Positions 53,948 through 62,148 of a DNA stretch of 64,000 bases are shown here, piece after piece. The stretch comes from Gottschalkia purinilytica (GTDB taxonomy: Bacteria; Bacillota; Clostridia; Tissierellales; Gottschalkiaceae): positions 124,001-188,000 of the forward strand of contig NZ_LGSS01000004.1 of assembly GCF_001190785.1 (NCBI RefSeq). The letters are read 5' to 3'. The translations under genes and the position numbers were made by a program. Under the pieces are notes generated by a model that was given only the letters and a program-made list of their open reading frames with translations, made no database searches and was not told the DNA's origin. The stretch's first letter is position 1; the number at the start of each line of letters is the position of its first letter.

Positions 53948-55426
53948 TTACAATTTTATTATTTTTGTTGCAACATTTTCACAAAATGCACTATCATGCT
54001 CAACAAACAAAATTGTAGGTTCATGTTCAATTAACAGTTTCTCAATCTGCATACGAGAAATGACATCAATAAAATTCAATGGTTCATCCCAAATATATAA
54101 ATGTGCCTGTTCACACAAACTTGCGGCAATCAATACCTTTTTCTTCTGTCCTCCACTAAAATCCCCGATATTCTTTTCAAACTGTTCTCTTGAAAAATCA
54201 AGTTTTCTAAGCATAGATTTAAATAAACTCTCGTCAATACAATGTTTATCTGCATACTCAGATAAGTTACCATATAAATCTGAAGTATCTTGCGAAACAT
54301 ACGAAATGATTAATTTATTATTCTTTCTTACAATTCCACTATGGGGGATATCTTCTCCATAAATTAATTTCAATATACTTGATTTTCCGCTGCCATTCTT
54401 TCCTTGAATAGCAATTCTTTCACCTTGCTCTATAGTGAAGTTTACTCCTTCACAGACAATTCTATCATCATATTCAATTGCAACATCTGTAAGTTCTACA
54501 AGCTTTTTATCATAAAAAGTAAGCGGTACTATTTTTAAACTTTCATTAGATTCAATATTTTTAAGAAGCTTTGATTTTTCCTCAATCATGTTTTGTTGTC
54601 TAGCTTCTATATTTTTAGCACGCTTCATCATTTTTGCAGCTTTATGTCCAACATATCCTTTATCTAATTTGCTCCCAGAATTAGTAGTTCCATACTTGCT
54701 GCTTTCAACACTATCTGACCACGTAGATGTACGTTTTGCCGAGCTGGAAAGTCTTTTAATATCCTTTTTCAATTTTTCGTTTTCTGCTAGCTCAAAACCA
54801 TCTTGTAATTCTTTGTTTCTCCACCATGAAGAAAAATTTCCTTTTTGTATTTCAATATTAGTTTTATTAATAGACAAGATATGGTCAATACAATTATCCA
54901 AAAAAAACCTATCATGTGAAATCAGAATAAATCCTTTCTTTTTTTTCAAGTAATTACATAGTTTTTGCCTAGCTTCAGCATCCAAGTGATTGGTAGGCTC
55001 ATCAATGAGTAAGAAGGAATTCTCCTTCAAAAACATAGCAGCCAACAATGCTTTGGTCTGTTCTCCTTTAGATAGTGTATAAAACTGTCTATATAAAGCA
55101 TCATAGTTCATATCTAACAAAGATAATTCTTTTACTATTTCCCAATCCATTGAATTTGGACTAATCTCCCTTATGACATCTATGGTGAAATTGCTTTGCT
55201 CCTGCACCTGATAAGGAAAATATTCAAAAGTCACATTAGCTGAAATGTTTCCATTATATTCGTATTTCCCAAGCAAAAGATTTAGAAAAGTAATCTTTCC
55301 TCTTCCATTTCTTCCAGTAAAGCCTAATTTCCAATCAGTATCAATTTGAAAACTTACATTTTCAAAAATATTATCATAGCTACCTTCATAAGCAAAGGTT
55401 AGGTTTGTAACATTTATTAAAGACAT
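53948..55426 (-). CDS. ABC-F ribosome protection protein (Lsa-like)
   Basis: 492 residues from ATG 55426 (GAGGAGG upstream). Two ATPase domains without membrane segments, joined by a Lys/Arg-rich interdomain linker (residues about 200-290). Domain 1: Walker A GRNGRGKIT, signature LSKGEQTK, Walker B LLIDEPTNHLD. Domain 2: Walker A GKNGSGKSS, signature FSGGQKKK, Walker B YIWDEPLNFID. Closest in pattern to Lsa/CplR proteins giving pleuromutilin, lincosamide and streptogramin A resistance. Oddity: residue 45, normally the Mg-binding Thr/Ser of Walker A, is Ile (codon ATT). Transcribed ahead of cfr with which its resistance spectrum overlaps. Confidence 0.85.
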   Translation of the reverse strand: MSLINVTNLTFAYEGSYDNIFENVSFQIDTDWKLGFTGRNGRGKITFLNLLLGKYEYNGNISANVTFEYFPYQVQEQSNFTIDVIREISPNSMDWEIVKELSLLDMNYDALYRQFYTLSKGEQTKALLAAMFLKENSFLLIDEPTNHLDAEARQKLCNYLKKKKGFILISHDRFFLDNCIDHILSINKTNIEIQKGNFSSWWRNKELQDGFELAENEKLKKDIKRLSSSAKRTSTWSDSVESSKYGTTNSGSKLDKGYVGHKAAKMMKRAKNIEARQQNMIEEKSKLLKNIESNESLKIVPLTFYDKKLVELTDVAIEYDDRIVCEGVNFTIEQGERIAIQGKNGSGKSSILKLIYGEDIPHSGIVRKNNKLIISYVSQDTSDLYGNLSEYADKHCIDESLFKSMLRKLDFSREQFEKNIGDFSGGQKKKVLIAASLCEQAHLYIWDEPLNFIDVISRMQIEKLLIEHEPTILFVEHDSAFCENVATKIIKL

Positions 55427-55465
55427 ATTTTTGTCCTCCTCTGTATTTAATAGTATAAATAACAA

Positions 55466-55536
55466 AGTCGGAACAATAGGCGACCTTGTTGTTACTCCAT
55501 ATAAGTGTCGCCTGCAGTATCCGACTCTATATGGAG
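55466..55536 (-). promoter_or_regulatory. Attenuator RNA of the ABC-F gene
   Basis: Same topology as the cfr leader: stem 1, 55495-55503 with 55528-55536 (CTCCATATA); stem 2, 55466-55472 with 55520-55526 (AGTCGGA); stem 3, 55479-55484 with 55507-55512 (GGCGAC). Stem 1 interlocks with stem 3, so they exclude one another. Base pairs differ from the cfr copy but positions and pairing are kept. Confidence 0.65.
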
Positions 55537-55572
55537 ATTATCATGTGTTAGCAAAGTGTCTTTATTTATCAT
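55492..55572 (-). CDS. ABC-F leader peptide, 26 residues
   Basis: ATG 55572 with GGAGG 12 nt upstream, stop TAA 55492. Same length as and related to the cfr leader peptide (shared THxxLHxxxDxxGDxxME). CTCCAT (Leu-His) and ATGGAG (Met-Glu) codons are the arms of stem 1 in both. Confidence 0.7.
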   Translation of the reverse strand: MINKDTLLTHDNLHIESDTAGDTYME

Positions 55573-55616
55573 AATATTATTTATCCTCCTTATTCGAATT
55601 ATTTATAAAAAAATAA

Positions 55617-55647
55617 GAGCCGCAAGAATTAATTATTCTTACAGCTC
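55617..55647 (-). terminator. Terminator hairpin in the 5' leader of the ABC-F gene
   Basis: GAGC.G.AAGAAT pairs with ATTCTT.C.GCTC, T7 on the minus strand. It lies between a candidate extended -10 promoter and the leader ORF, so it may be a transcription attenuator rather than the end of an upstream gene. A seven-codon ORF (ATG 55659 to TAA 55639, MYIYEL) overlaps its 5' arm. Confidence 0.7.
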
Positions 55648-55672
55648 ATAGATATACATAGTTAAACTAATC

Positions 55673-55692
55673 ATTATAGCATAACACAAGTG
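55673..55692 (-). promoter_or_regulatory. Candidate promoter of the ABC-F/cfr unit
   Basis: On the minus strand TGCTATAAT is an extended -10 element; no good -35 at 17 bp. It would place the transcript start about 25 nt before the terminator-like hairpin. Confidence 0.4.
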
Positions 55693-55889
55693 TATATATT
55701 AAGAGAAAAAAGAATAACTTTCTTGCATAAATACAACAAAACAAACAGAACACACCTGTTTATCCTTGTATTAAATGTACTTTAAAAATTAGCAAGAAAA
55801 ATTAATCATTTTTTCACCTCAAATTTCAAATTTTTTATCATTGTACTACTATACGTCAAAAAAGTCAATAAAGAGTGAATCAAGAAAAT

Positions 55890-56090
55890 CTATTTCTTAT
55901 CTATCTTCACAACACACTCTACATGCCTTAAGGTGACAATAAAGATGCCTATTTCTGACACTACCCCCTTAGAAGGCACTACATTTTTTCGAAATATCTT
56001 CATTCTTTTTGAATGTATGTTTCAATGATTCCACTAAAAGTCTTTTAATCTTAGGTCTAATCAATGTAAGTTCAGCTTTGATGGTATATT
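55890..56090 (-). pseudogene. Two short unidentified coding remnants
   Basis: Minus strand: IKAELTLIRPKIKRLLVESL, KHTFKKNEDISKKC ends at 55969, then VSEIGIFIVTLRHVECVVKI ends at 55890. Both look coding but lack starts. They could be the tail of a transposon-encoded gene; not identified. Confidence 0.3.
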
Positions 56091-56115
56091 GCTATTTTTT
56101 TGCTGATTTTAAATA

Positions 56116-56402
56116 TTATTCTTCATTTGTTTTTAGTTGTTGTGTGGCATCAATCTTAAAATCACACTTCTCACAATAAAGGGTTGTCGAATCATATTCA
56201 ATGTCTAATTCTAACTCCTCAAACACACCTTTTTCTTCGCACCTTGGACAGTATTTAGGTAGCTTTTCACCTTCTTCATATACGTCATCTTCAGCAATTA
56301 ATTTTGAGCAATAATGCTCCTCGTAACAGCTCTCACAAAGCTCTAATAAGCACTCTGAGCACTCTCTAATAAATAATATCCACATCTTTCGCATTCTATC
56401 AT
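56116..56402 (-). pseudogene. Small Cys-rich zinc-ribbon protein gene, apparent frameshift
   Basis: ATG 56402 behind TAGGAGG gives MIECERCGYY; the continuation RECSECLLELCESCYEEHYC is in another frame, followed by YCPRCEEKG and LYCEKCDF. One extra T within TATTATTTATT (about 56365-56375) would join the two and give a protein of about 95 residues with five CxxC pairs. Even as read, the ORF from the second ATG (56394) keeps the later CxxC pairs. Function unknown. 79 bp after the 56482 gene, likely co-transcribed. Confidence 0.55.
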
Positions 56403-56481
56403 TTTGATTCCTCCTAAAATTAGTATAGGATTAAAGATTTCCTTCTCCTACCACAACTATAACACGGAGATTTAAACTTTA

Positions 56482-57489
56482 CTAAGTACGAATTTTAGGA
56501 TTTTCTATATTTTTATATAATATTTCATAAAGTTGTCGTGCAGTTCTAATTTTTTTGTTATTCCAATCCTTTATCTCAACTATCGAAAACAAAGGATAGT
56601 TCTCAACCATCATTTTTAATAACATAATCTTATCCTGTTCAAGAACAAATGATATTATATTAGAATTTTTTATTGTTAAATACTTTATATATAGAATGTT
56701 AATAAGTCTATTCAACTCTATTGAAATACCCTGTTCATTTATAACTGGTTCTACAATTTCATTAATATAAAGATACCTATGTGCTAAAAATCTGTTCTCA
56801 CAACTAAAGTTTTGAGAATTAAAGCTAAATAATAAGCTTAAAAGTTCAAAGTTAATATCTTCTACAGATAAATTCGTCTCACAAATATAAGATGATATTT
56901 TATAAATAAGTTCTATTGAATATTTATTTTCAATTTCATAGAAATGAATCATATTCTTAAAAATATTTTCATGGCTTGTATTTACTTTTTTTAATGAGAG
57001 AAAGTATTGTTGAATTTCGTTTTGCCTTTCCCGAAACTGTTTGTTAGTATAATTTTTATTTGAACAGACTCTTTTGCTTATGATGTCATCAAGCAATTGA
57101 TATTTTTGCATATTTTCCAGTTGTATAAATTTAAATGAGTTAATTTTGTATCCTTCTAATCTGTTGTTTATCGTTTTCATATTAGGTGAATTTAGATCTT
57201 CAATATCACTAACATTAATTTTTAGAGATAATTCCGACTTTAAAATCTCTTTATAATATCTTACATACTGTTTTCTTCTTTTATAAGACTGATATTCACT
57301 TTCTTTGCAAGATGCAAGTAACCATGATGATAGTGATTTTATTTCATCATTTTTATAATATACATCTTTTAGTATTTCAAAAATAACCTGATTAACAAAA
57401 TCTTTAAATTCTAACTTTCCTGCAAAACAATATTTAAATATTTTCTCGTCTATTTCATCAATGACTAATTTTTTTAATTTCTCGTACAT
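56482..57489 (-). CDS. Hypothetical protein, 335 residues
   Basis: ATG 57489 follows GGGAGG. Mostly helical, very Lys/Ile/Asn-rich, no membrane segment or signal peptide. The first 90 residues (FKDFVNQVIFEILKDVY, SLSSWLLASCKESEYQSYKR) faintly recall a sigma-factor region 2, and the end (IRTARQLYEILY) could be helix-turn-helix, but this is weak. Family not recognised. AT content is high even for this window, suggesting recent transfer with the defence island. Confidence 0.5.
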   Translation of the reverse strand: MYEKLKKLVIDEIDEKIFKYCFAGKLEFKDFVNQVIFEILKDVYYKNDEIKSLSSWLLASCKESEYQSYKRRKQYVRYYKEILKSELSLKINVSDIEDLNSPNMKTINNRLEGYKINSFKFIQLENMQKYQLLDDIISKRVCSNKNYTNKQFRERQNEIQQYFLSLKKVNTSHENIFKNMIHFYEIENKYSIELIYKISSYICETNLSVEDINFELLSLLFSFNSQNFSCENRFLAHRYLYINEIVEPVINEQGISIELNRLINILYIKYLTIKNSNIISFVLEQDKIMLLKMMVENYPLFSIVEIKDWNNKKIRTARQLYEILYKNIENPKIRT

Positions 57490-57504
57490 TAAATTTCCTC
57501 CCAC

Positions 57505-57871
57505 AGGTATTCAAGGAAATAACTATTATTATATTATTTATTTTCGTTGCAACAGGACTACAATTTCTGTATGCCTTGTGGCTACAAAAATGATGCTACT
57601 TTGGACCTGGTGGTGCCTTGGCGGAAAGGTAAATTTCTGAAATAGTCGACTATACAGGCTGTTTTTTTCATTGCTTTATACCTATTTTTACTTTTCAATT
57701 TGATCTAATTGTAAGAAACAAAACCTTCAAAAACGTTTTAATCTATTGAAGGCTTTATTCGATACAATCGTATTAAATCTATTCATTATACATAAGGATC
57801 GTTCAGTATTTCTTTGCCAGAACTTTCATCTTATAACAAATCCTTTAGATATGATGCCAAAGCATCAAAGC
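57505..57871. other. Stretch with a possible HNH-like remnant and a terminator
   Basis: Around 57567-57635 the plus strand reads CMPCGYKNDATLDLVVPWRK, GKFLK, then stop; the Cys pair and DLVVPW are HNH-like but too short to call. A hairpin ACCTTCAA / TTGAAGGT-like at 57722-57757 is a likely terminator. Confidence 0.3.
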
Positions 57872-58330
57872 TCATTCCTTTTTTGAATCCTCTGTTTCTA
57901 TATATCCACAATTATTTTGAGTATTATCGAATAGTAACTCACAAGTTCTTCTTGGAAATTTTCCGAGTGCAGAATCAAAAAAGTCATTCCATACAGAATA
58001 ATGATGGGTATGTATAAATTCCTCCCACGATTGAATAACCTCATCTGCAGGCCTTATATCTATAATTTCTATTTCCTCCAGATTTCTATCATTAACTGCT
58101 CCCCATGCTTTTTTCAACATATCAATAGCTGCTTGGTCACTTTTAGGCGCACTATATCCAAAGATGGTCAACCTATATGCACTTTGCAGATACTGGCCTA
58201 ATTGTTTCCAACTCATTGAAATATATGTGTTGTGATCATAATTTTTCTCTCTAATGGGATATAACAATTGTACTCTTTTTAGCATTCGCTCACACTTAGA
58301 GCAAATAGCATAAGGGCTACCCAATACCAC
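57872..58330 (-). pseudogene. SIR2-like protein, C-terminal fragment
   Basis: 152 residues: CSKCERMLKRVQLLYPIREKNY, QLGQYLQSAYRLTIFGYSAP, KSDQAAIDMLKKAW, EIIDIRPADEVIQSWEEFI, FPRRTCELLF. The zinc CxxC and LTIFGYSAPKSD..A resemble the C-terminal half of SIR2-like NAD-binding proteins. The N-terminal NAD site is missing; GGGGGGAG before a TTG at 58326 might allow expression of the fragment. Next to restriction-modification genes, so possibly a damaged defence gene. Confidence 0.5.
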
Positions 58331-58450
58331 TCCCCCCTTACCTATATGAAAATAGCATCTTAAGGAGTTTCCATTATTTCATAGGTAAATTATAGCATAA
58401 ATTATCGCTATCTCAATATTTATTTTACATTCGTGAATTTTTATTGTGCC

Positions 58451-58467
58451 ATCACTAATTTTGTGAT
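58451..58467. promoter_or_regulatory. Inverted repeat before the XRE gene
   Basis: ATCAC-TAATTTT-GTGAT, 33 bp upstream of the XRE start; candidate autoregulatory operator. Confidence 0.45.
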
Positions 58468-58501
58468 ACACTTCATTTTATAACTAAGGCGAGGTGATAA
58501 T

Positions 58502-58711
58502 ATGTCCATAAGTTATAAAAAACTATGGAAACTTCTTATAGACAGGGACATGAAAAAGAAAGACTTAAGAGAAACAGCTGGTATTAGTACAGCTTCAATG
58601 GCTAAACTCGGAAAAAACGAAAATGTTAATACCGAAATTTTAGTAAAAGTATGTAATGCTCTTAACTGCAACATTTCAGATATTATGGAAATTGTTGATG
58701 ATGATAATTAA
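58502..58711 (+). CDS. Small XRE-family regulator (Cro/CI type)
   Basis: 69 residues, a bare helix-turn-helix of the YozG/DUF-like type: YKKLWKLLIDRDMKKKDLRE, TAGISTASMAKLGKNENVNT, EILVKVCNALNCNISDIMEI. Such proteins often act as controller or immunity-type regulators beside restriction-modification systems. GAGGTGATAAT before ATG. Located 209 bp before the 44-codon ORF. Confidence 0.82.
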   Translation: MSISYKKLWKLLIDRDMKKKDLRETAGISTASMAKLGKNENVNTEILVKVCNALNCNISDIMEIVDDDN

Positions 58712-58920
58712 TTTGTAATAGAACATTGGCTCCCACTATTCCAATTAACCAGCCAATTCCATGGTCAATTTATGATCATTGAATATGTATATTACTGATT
58801 CGGTTATAACATCGCAAAATCGATACTACATAGATACTACATAGAATTTGGTACATGGCACATTTGTAATGGGCAACAAAGACTTCAAATTGTAATCTAT
58901 CAAAATAGAAAGGAGATTCA
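58712..58920. other. Non-coding stretch upstream of the nuclease gene
   Basis: No ORF; CATAGATACTACATAGA at 58828-58845 contains a tandem ATAGATACTAC-type repeat that may be a regulator site. Confidence 0.3.
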
Positions 58921-59055
58921 ATGAATATGATTAATTATCTTAGTGTAATTAGTGGAACTTGCTGCAATAGATTAATAGCTACAACACATCTGATTCATTC
59001 AAGTAAGCAGCGGAGAAAATTGATTGTAGACTTAATGAAAGAGAGGAGGAAGTAA
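58921..59055 (+). CDS. 44-codon ORF directly before the nuclease gene
   Basis: ATG 58921 with AAAGGAG 6 nt upstream; TAA at 59053 is 1 bp before the nuclease ATG and the nuclease Shine-Dalgarno lies inside it, so translation would be coupled. Short hydrophobic start (MINYLSVISGTCCNRLIATT) and basic end (SSKQRRKLIVDLMKERRK). No family recognised; may be a small partner or a leader. Confidence 0.5.
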   Translation: MNMINYLSVISGTCCNRLIATTHLIHSSKQRRKLIVDLMKERRK

Positions 59056-59056
59056 A

Positions 59057-61090
59057 ATGCAGATTCAAACATTCAAAATTCATGGAGATAATATTGTTGA
59101 ATGTGAACGTATTTTTAATTTTATATCTCGTAGGATTAATATCATTGATATAAATAAACAATTTATTTCGCAAGCATCAATCCAAATAAATGTTACTTTT
59201 ATTTACAATAAGTCTAAATTTCAATGGAGACTTATTTATCATCCGGGTTTTAATAAATCTAATCGTAGACGCTGGAATAATAATATTTTTGATTCATTAA
59301 AGACAGCAGGTAGTTTTTTAGATGAAACACCAGATGCTATTATAACTCAAGTTAGCTCTGAGGAACAAAAAGAAAAAATATTGTGTGCCATTGAATTTTG
59401 TAGTGCTCTACAAGCCGGGAATCAAGCTTGGCAACGCAGTGGACGAGCATATTCAACTATTAGAACAGGTTGTCCTTATCTTTATATTGTTGATTTTGTG
59501 AAATATGAACTGGATTCCACGACAAGAAAAAGAAAAGCAATAAGGACACCAAATCCTGCTATACCTTACAGTTACATTAACAACACAAGACAAGAAAATG
59601 TATTTGGAGCCCAAGCGTTTGTTAAATCGGAGGAATTTGATGAAAGCAATCCTTTACTAAAAAATTTTGATGAATCAATTTTCTCAGAAGACGACATTGC
59701 AGATTATTTAATAAACTTGATGCTAGGGTATGATACTACCAAATACGAGAAATCTCTACTTGATAAAAACTTAAGAATGGTAAACTATTTCTCGATACAT
59801 ACCAATGGACAATATTATTTCAAACCCGACGACTGGAAACGTATTTATAAAGGTGAAACAACTGTTATAGAGCTATCCAAGGAAAAGAAATGGGAATTTA
59901 GCAAGAAAATTGCAGGAAAGTCTATGTCAGGAAAACTTAGTGAGTTTGTTAAATTATCAAAAAAATATGCTTACGGAATATCCTGCAAGGATTTGCCATT
60001 TGGAATTGTTCCAGCAACTAAAAAACCTAACTTTATTAAAGAATTAATTTCACTTTATCCAATTAGTCAAAATGACGCTCAAACAATTTTAGAAGATAAT
60101 CAGGATCTTCTAATTTGCCTTATTAAAGGCTTCAAACCTAGAGGGGATGATAATCGACCTGATCGTGGCTTGCTACCGTTCTTGGCTATGCTAACGTCAG
60201 AACATGCCAGAATATTGACTTTAATTTATGGGCCTATGAACGCTACCCGTATCGAGCAGATTAAAAACAATCCAAGTGCAGTTGCACGAGTAAACGGTTT
60301 TTGGAATGTTTTTTTAGGATTAAGCGACTATCTATTACTTGATGTCCCAATACTAAATGAAAAAGGAAATGCAACACTTTTTAGAACTAATCGCACGTAT
60401 AAACAACAGTGTACAGCTTTATCAGCTAAAGAGGTTATTTTTTCAGATGTTGTTTCACCTATTCCTAATAGTATACATGAAGATGATGTAGATTCTACAA
60501 TTCATATGTTGTTTACCAGTTTGCCTTCTACTAAATGTTTTGAAGGTTTATGCAATCCACCTGGAGGCGATTGGAGCGGTCTCTCTGTTATTGTCAATCA
60601 ATGTGAATATAGATGGGTATCCCTACCACGAGTTAGTGGTGAAATTAATGGAAAAAGACCAGACCATGTATTGCAACTTAACCCTTATGACGATAATTCT
60701 ATAATTTTGTCGATTGAGTCTAAGGATAGATCCTTTGATTTAGAACCTAATGTAGGAACTCAGCTAAAACAATACATTAAATATTTATCTACGTTTATTC
60801 CCAGCTGTGAGAAAAATCTTAATGGTGACTGGTCAATTTCTAGTAGGAAAATTTCTCTTAACTCATGTAAGATTGTTTCTGTGGCTGCATTTATTGATTC
60901 TGGATCAGAAGATTACGATCATATTCATAGATTATCTGCATGTGACTTAATATTTGCACTAAGCCCTAAAGAAATTGGCTGGAACATTAAAATTATAAAC
61001 TATATGCCTGACAACTCCGTATATACACAATTAAAAGAATTAATACTATCACACCCAAACAACATAGGAATTACTTGTACTTTTTTATAA
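59057..61090 (+). CDS. Large putative restriction endonuclease with PD-(D/E)XK C-terminus
   Basis: 677 residues, soluble. A nuclease signature is seen at the end: KRPDHVLQL (Asp536), 17 residues later ILSIESKDR (Glu554-Ser-Lys556), then NVGTQLKQYIKYL (Gln in helix), the classical D-(E)xK order of type II restriction enzymes. The first 500 residues show no recognised domain; GRAYSTIRTGCPYLYIVDF and KGFKPRGDDNRPDRGLLPFLAMLTSEHARIL are notable conserved-looking blocks. No helicase or ATPase motifs, so not type I or III. Convergent with a two-methyltransferase operon, which suggests it is the restriction subunit of a type II (perhaps IIS) system. GAGGAGG before ATG. Confidence 0.65.
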   Translation: MQIQTFKIHGDNIVECERIFNFISRRINIIDINKQFISQASIQINVTFIYNKSKFQWRLIYHPGFNKSNRRRWNNNIFDSLKTAGSFLDETPDAIITQVSSEEQKEKILCAIEFCSALQAGNQAWQRSGRAYSTIRTGCPYLYIVDFVKYELDSTTRKRKAIRTPNPAIPYSYINNTRQENVFGAQAFVKSEEFDESNPLLKNFDESIFSEDDIADYLINLMLGYDTTKYEKSLLDKNLRMVNYFSIHTNGQYYFKPDDWKRIYKGETTVIELSKEKKWEFSKKIAGKSMSGKLSEFVKLSKKYAYGISCKDLPFGIVPATKKPNFIKELISLYPISQNDAQTILEDNQDLLICLIKGFKPRGDDNRPDRGLLPFLAMLTSEHARILTLIYGPMNATRIEQIKNNPSAVARVNGFWNVFLGLSDYLLLDVPILNEKGNATLFRTNRTYKQQCTALSAKEVIFSDVVSPIPNSIHEDDVDSTIHMLFTSLPSTKCFEGLCNPPGGDWSGLSVIVNQCEYRWVSLPRVSGEINGKRPDHVLQLNPYDDNSIILSIESKDRSFDLEPNVGTQLKQYIKYLSTFIPSCEKNLNGDWSISSRKISLNSCKIVSVAAFIDSGSEDYDHIHRLSACDLIFALSPKEIGWNIKIINYMPDNSVYTQLKELILSHPNNIGITCTFL

Positions 61091-61097
61091 GGAAAGA

Positions 61098-61125
61098 AGG
61101 CGCACTTAATAGGCGCCTCTTTTTT
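61098..61125 (+). terminator. Convergent terminator of the restriction-modification locus
   Basis: AGGCGC-9 nt-GCGCCT followed by C and T7. Confidence 0.8.
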
Positions 61126-61934
61126 TAATAATTTGTATACAATGATTCATAGACCGTATTGCTCTGCTTATCCATTACTTTTTTAAACGCTGATTTTCCT
61201 GCGTGTAAATAATAGTGGTTAACATATAGATTATCTGGTAGCTGCACACTATAATCCTTATTAGTAGTTTTTCCATCAAAAGACAACGCCCACTTAACTC
61301 CGCGATTATTAAGCTCTTTTAGATAATCAAAAAACTCATCAAAATCGATTGTGGATAGATTATAATAACGGCCCTTTGTGTTAAAATACGGGGGATCAAG
61401 ATAAATAAAGTCGCCTTCACTTGCTTCTTTTGTAGCCTCTTTATAATCACATGCTTTAAAGGTTACCATTTGTATACGACTCGACCAGTCTAAGATAATC
61501 TTTCTAAGGGTTTCTGGGTTAATTCCTTTCCTTGAGTAATGTAATGAATTGTTAAATTGACCATTACTGTTAAATCGAATTAATCCATTAACACATGTAC
61601 GTGATAAAAATAACAAATTATACGGAGAGAATGAACTATTAAATTCATCTCTTATTTCATAATAGACCTGATAACCTTCCTCTTGCATCCTTTCCCATTG
61701 TTCACGATAATAATCTGCCAAACCAATAGGGTCTTTCTTGATAACATCCCATAATTTTATTAAAGGTTCACAAATATCTGAGCATATAGCGTTACTAGGA
61801 TTCAAAGCATACATTATAGAACCGCCCCCTAAAAAGGGCTCGAAATATTTATTATGTTTTGGAATTTTATTAACTATTTCAAAAGCTTGACTGCGTTTGC
61901 TTCCACTCCATTTAATAACTGGCTTAATATTCAT
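61125..61934 (-). CDS. D12-class DNA adenine methyltransferase (Dam-like)
   Basis: 269 residues, alpha class. Motif X/I: KPVIKWSGSKRSQAF and YFEPFLGGGSIMYAL (FxGxG as FLGGG), target-recognition middle part RTCVNGLIRFNSNGQFN, motif IV DPPYFN (DPPY). Methylates N6 of adenine using SAM. ATG overlaps the XRE stop by 11 bp. One half of a two-methyltransferase pair. Confidence 0.88.
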   Translation of the reverse strand: MNIKPVIKWSGSKRSQAFEIVNKIPKHNKYFEPFLGGGSIMYALNPSNAICSDICEPLIKLWDVIKKDPIGLADYYREQWERMQEEGYQVYYEIRDEFNSSFSPYNLLFLSRTCVNGLIRFNSNGQFNNSLHYSRKGINPETLRKIILDWSSRIQMVTFKACDYKEATKEASEGDFIYLDPPYFNTKGRYYNLSTIDFDEFFDYLKELNNRGVKWALSFDGKTTNKDYSVQLPDNLYVNHYYLHAGKSAFKKVMDKQSNTVYESLYTNY

Positions 61935-62148
61935 CTTCTTCTACCTCAACAATTAATTCATTTGGATCAGCTTCTAGAAACTCTGCTAATCTAACAAATG
62001 TAGTCTGCAACGGTGTTTTTCCATTGAGAAATTCGTATATTTTTGGTTTTGAAACCCCTGAGAGTCTTGAAAGCTCATTTATTGTTTTTATATTTTTATC
62101 AATCATGGTTTTCCTTATCTTTTTCTCATCAGCTATATACTTTTTCAT
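61924..62148 (-). CDS. XRE-family regulator within the methyltransferase operon
   Basis: 74 residues: RKTMIDKNIKTINELSRLSGVSKPKIYEFLNGKTPLQTTFVRLAEFLEA is a Cro/CI helix-turn-helix. Its ATG overlaps the stop of the upstream methyltransferase (TAATG), and it overlaps the next gene too, so all three genes are translated together. Probably a controller protein acting on the 17-bp inverted repeat at the operon promoter. Confidence 0.82.
   Translation of the reverse strand: MKKYIADEKKIRKTMIDKNIKTINELSRLSGVSKPKIYEFLNGKTPLQTTFVRLAEFLEADPNELIVEVEEDEY

Noticed and set aside
57814..58201. Plus-strand ORFs near 57.8-58.2 kb
   Set aside because: They are opposite the SIR2-like fragment and have no ribosome binding sites.
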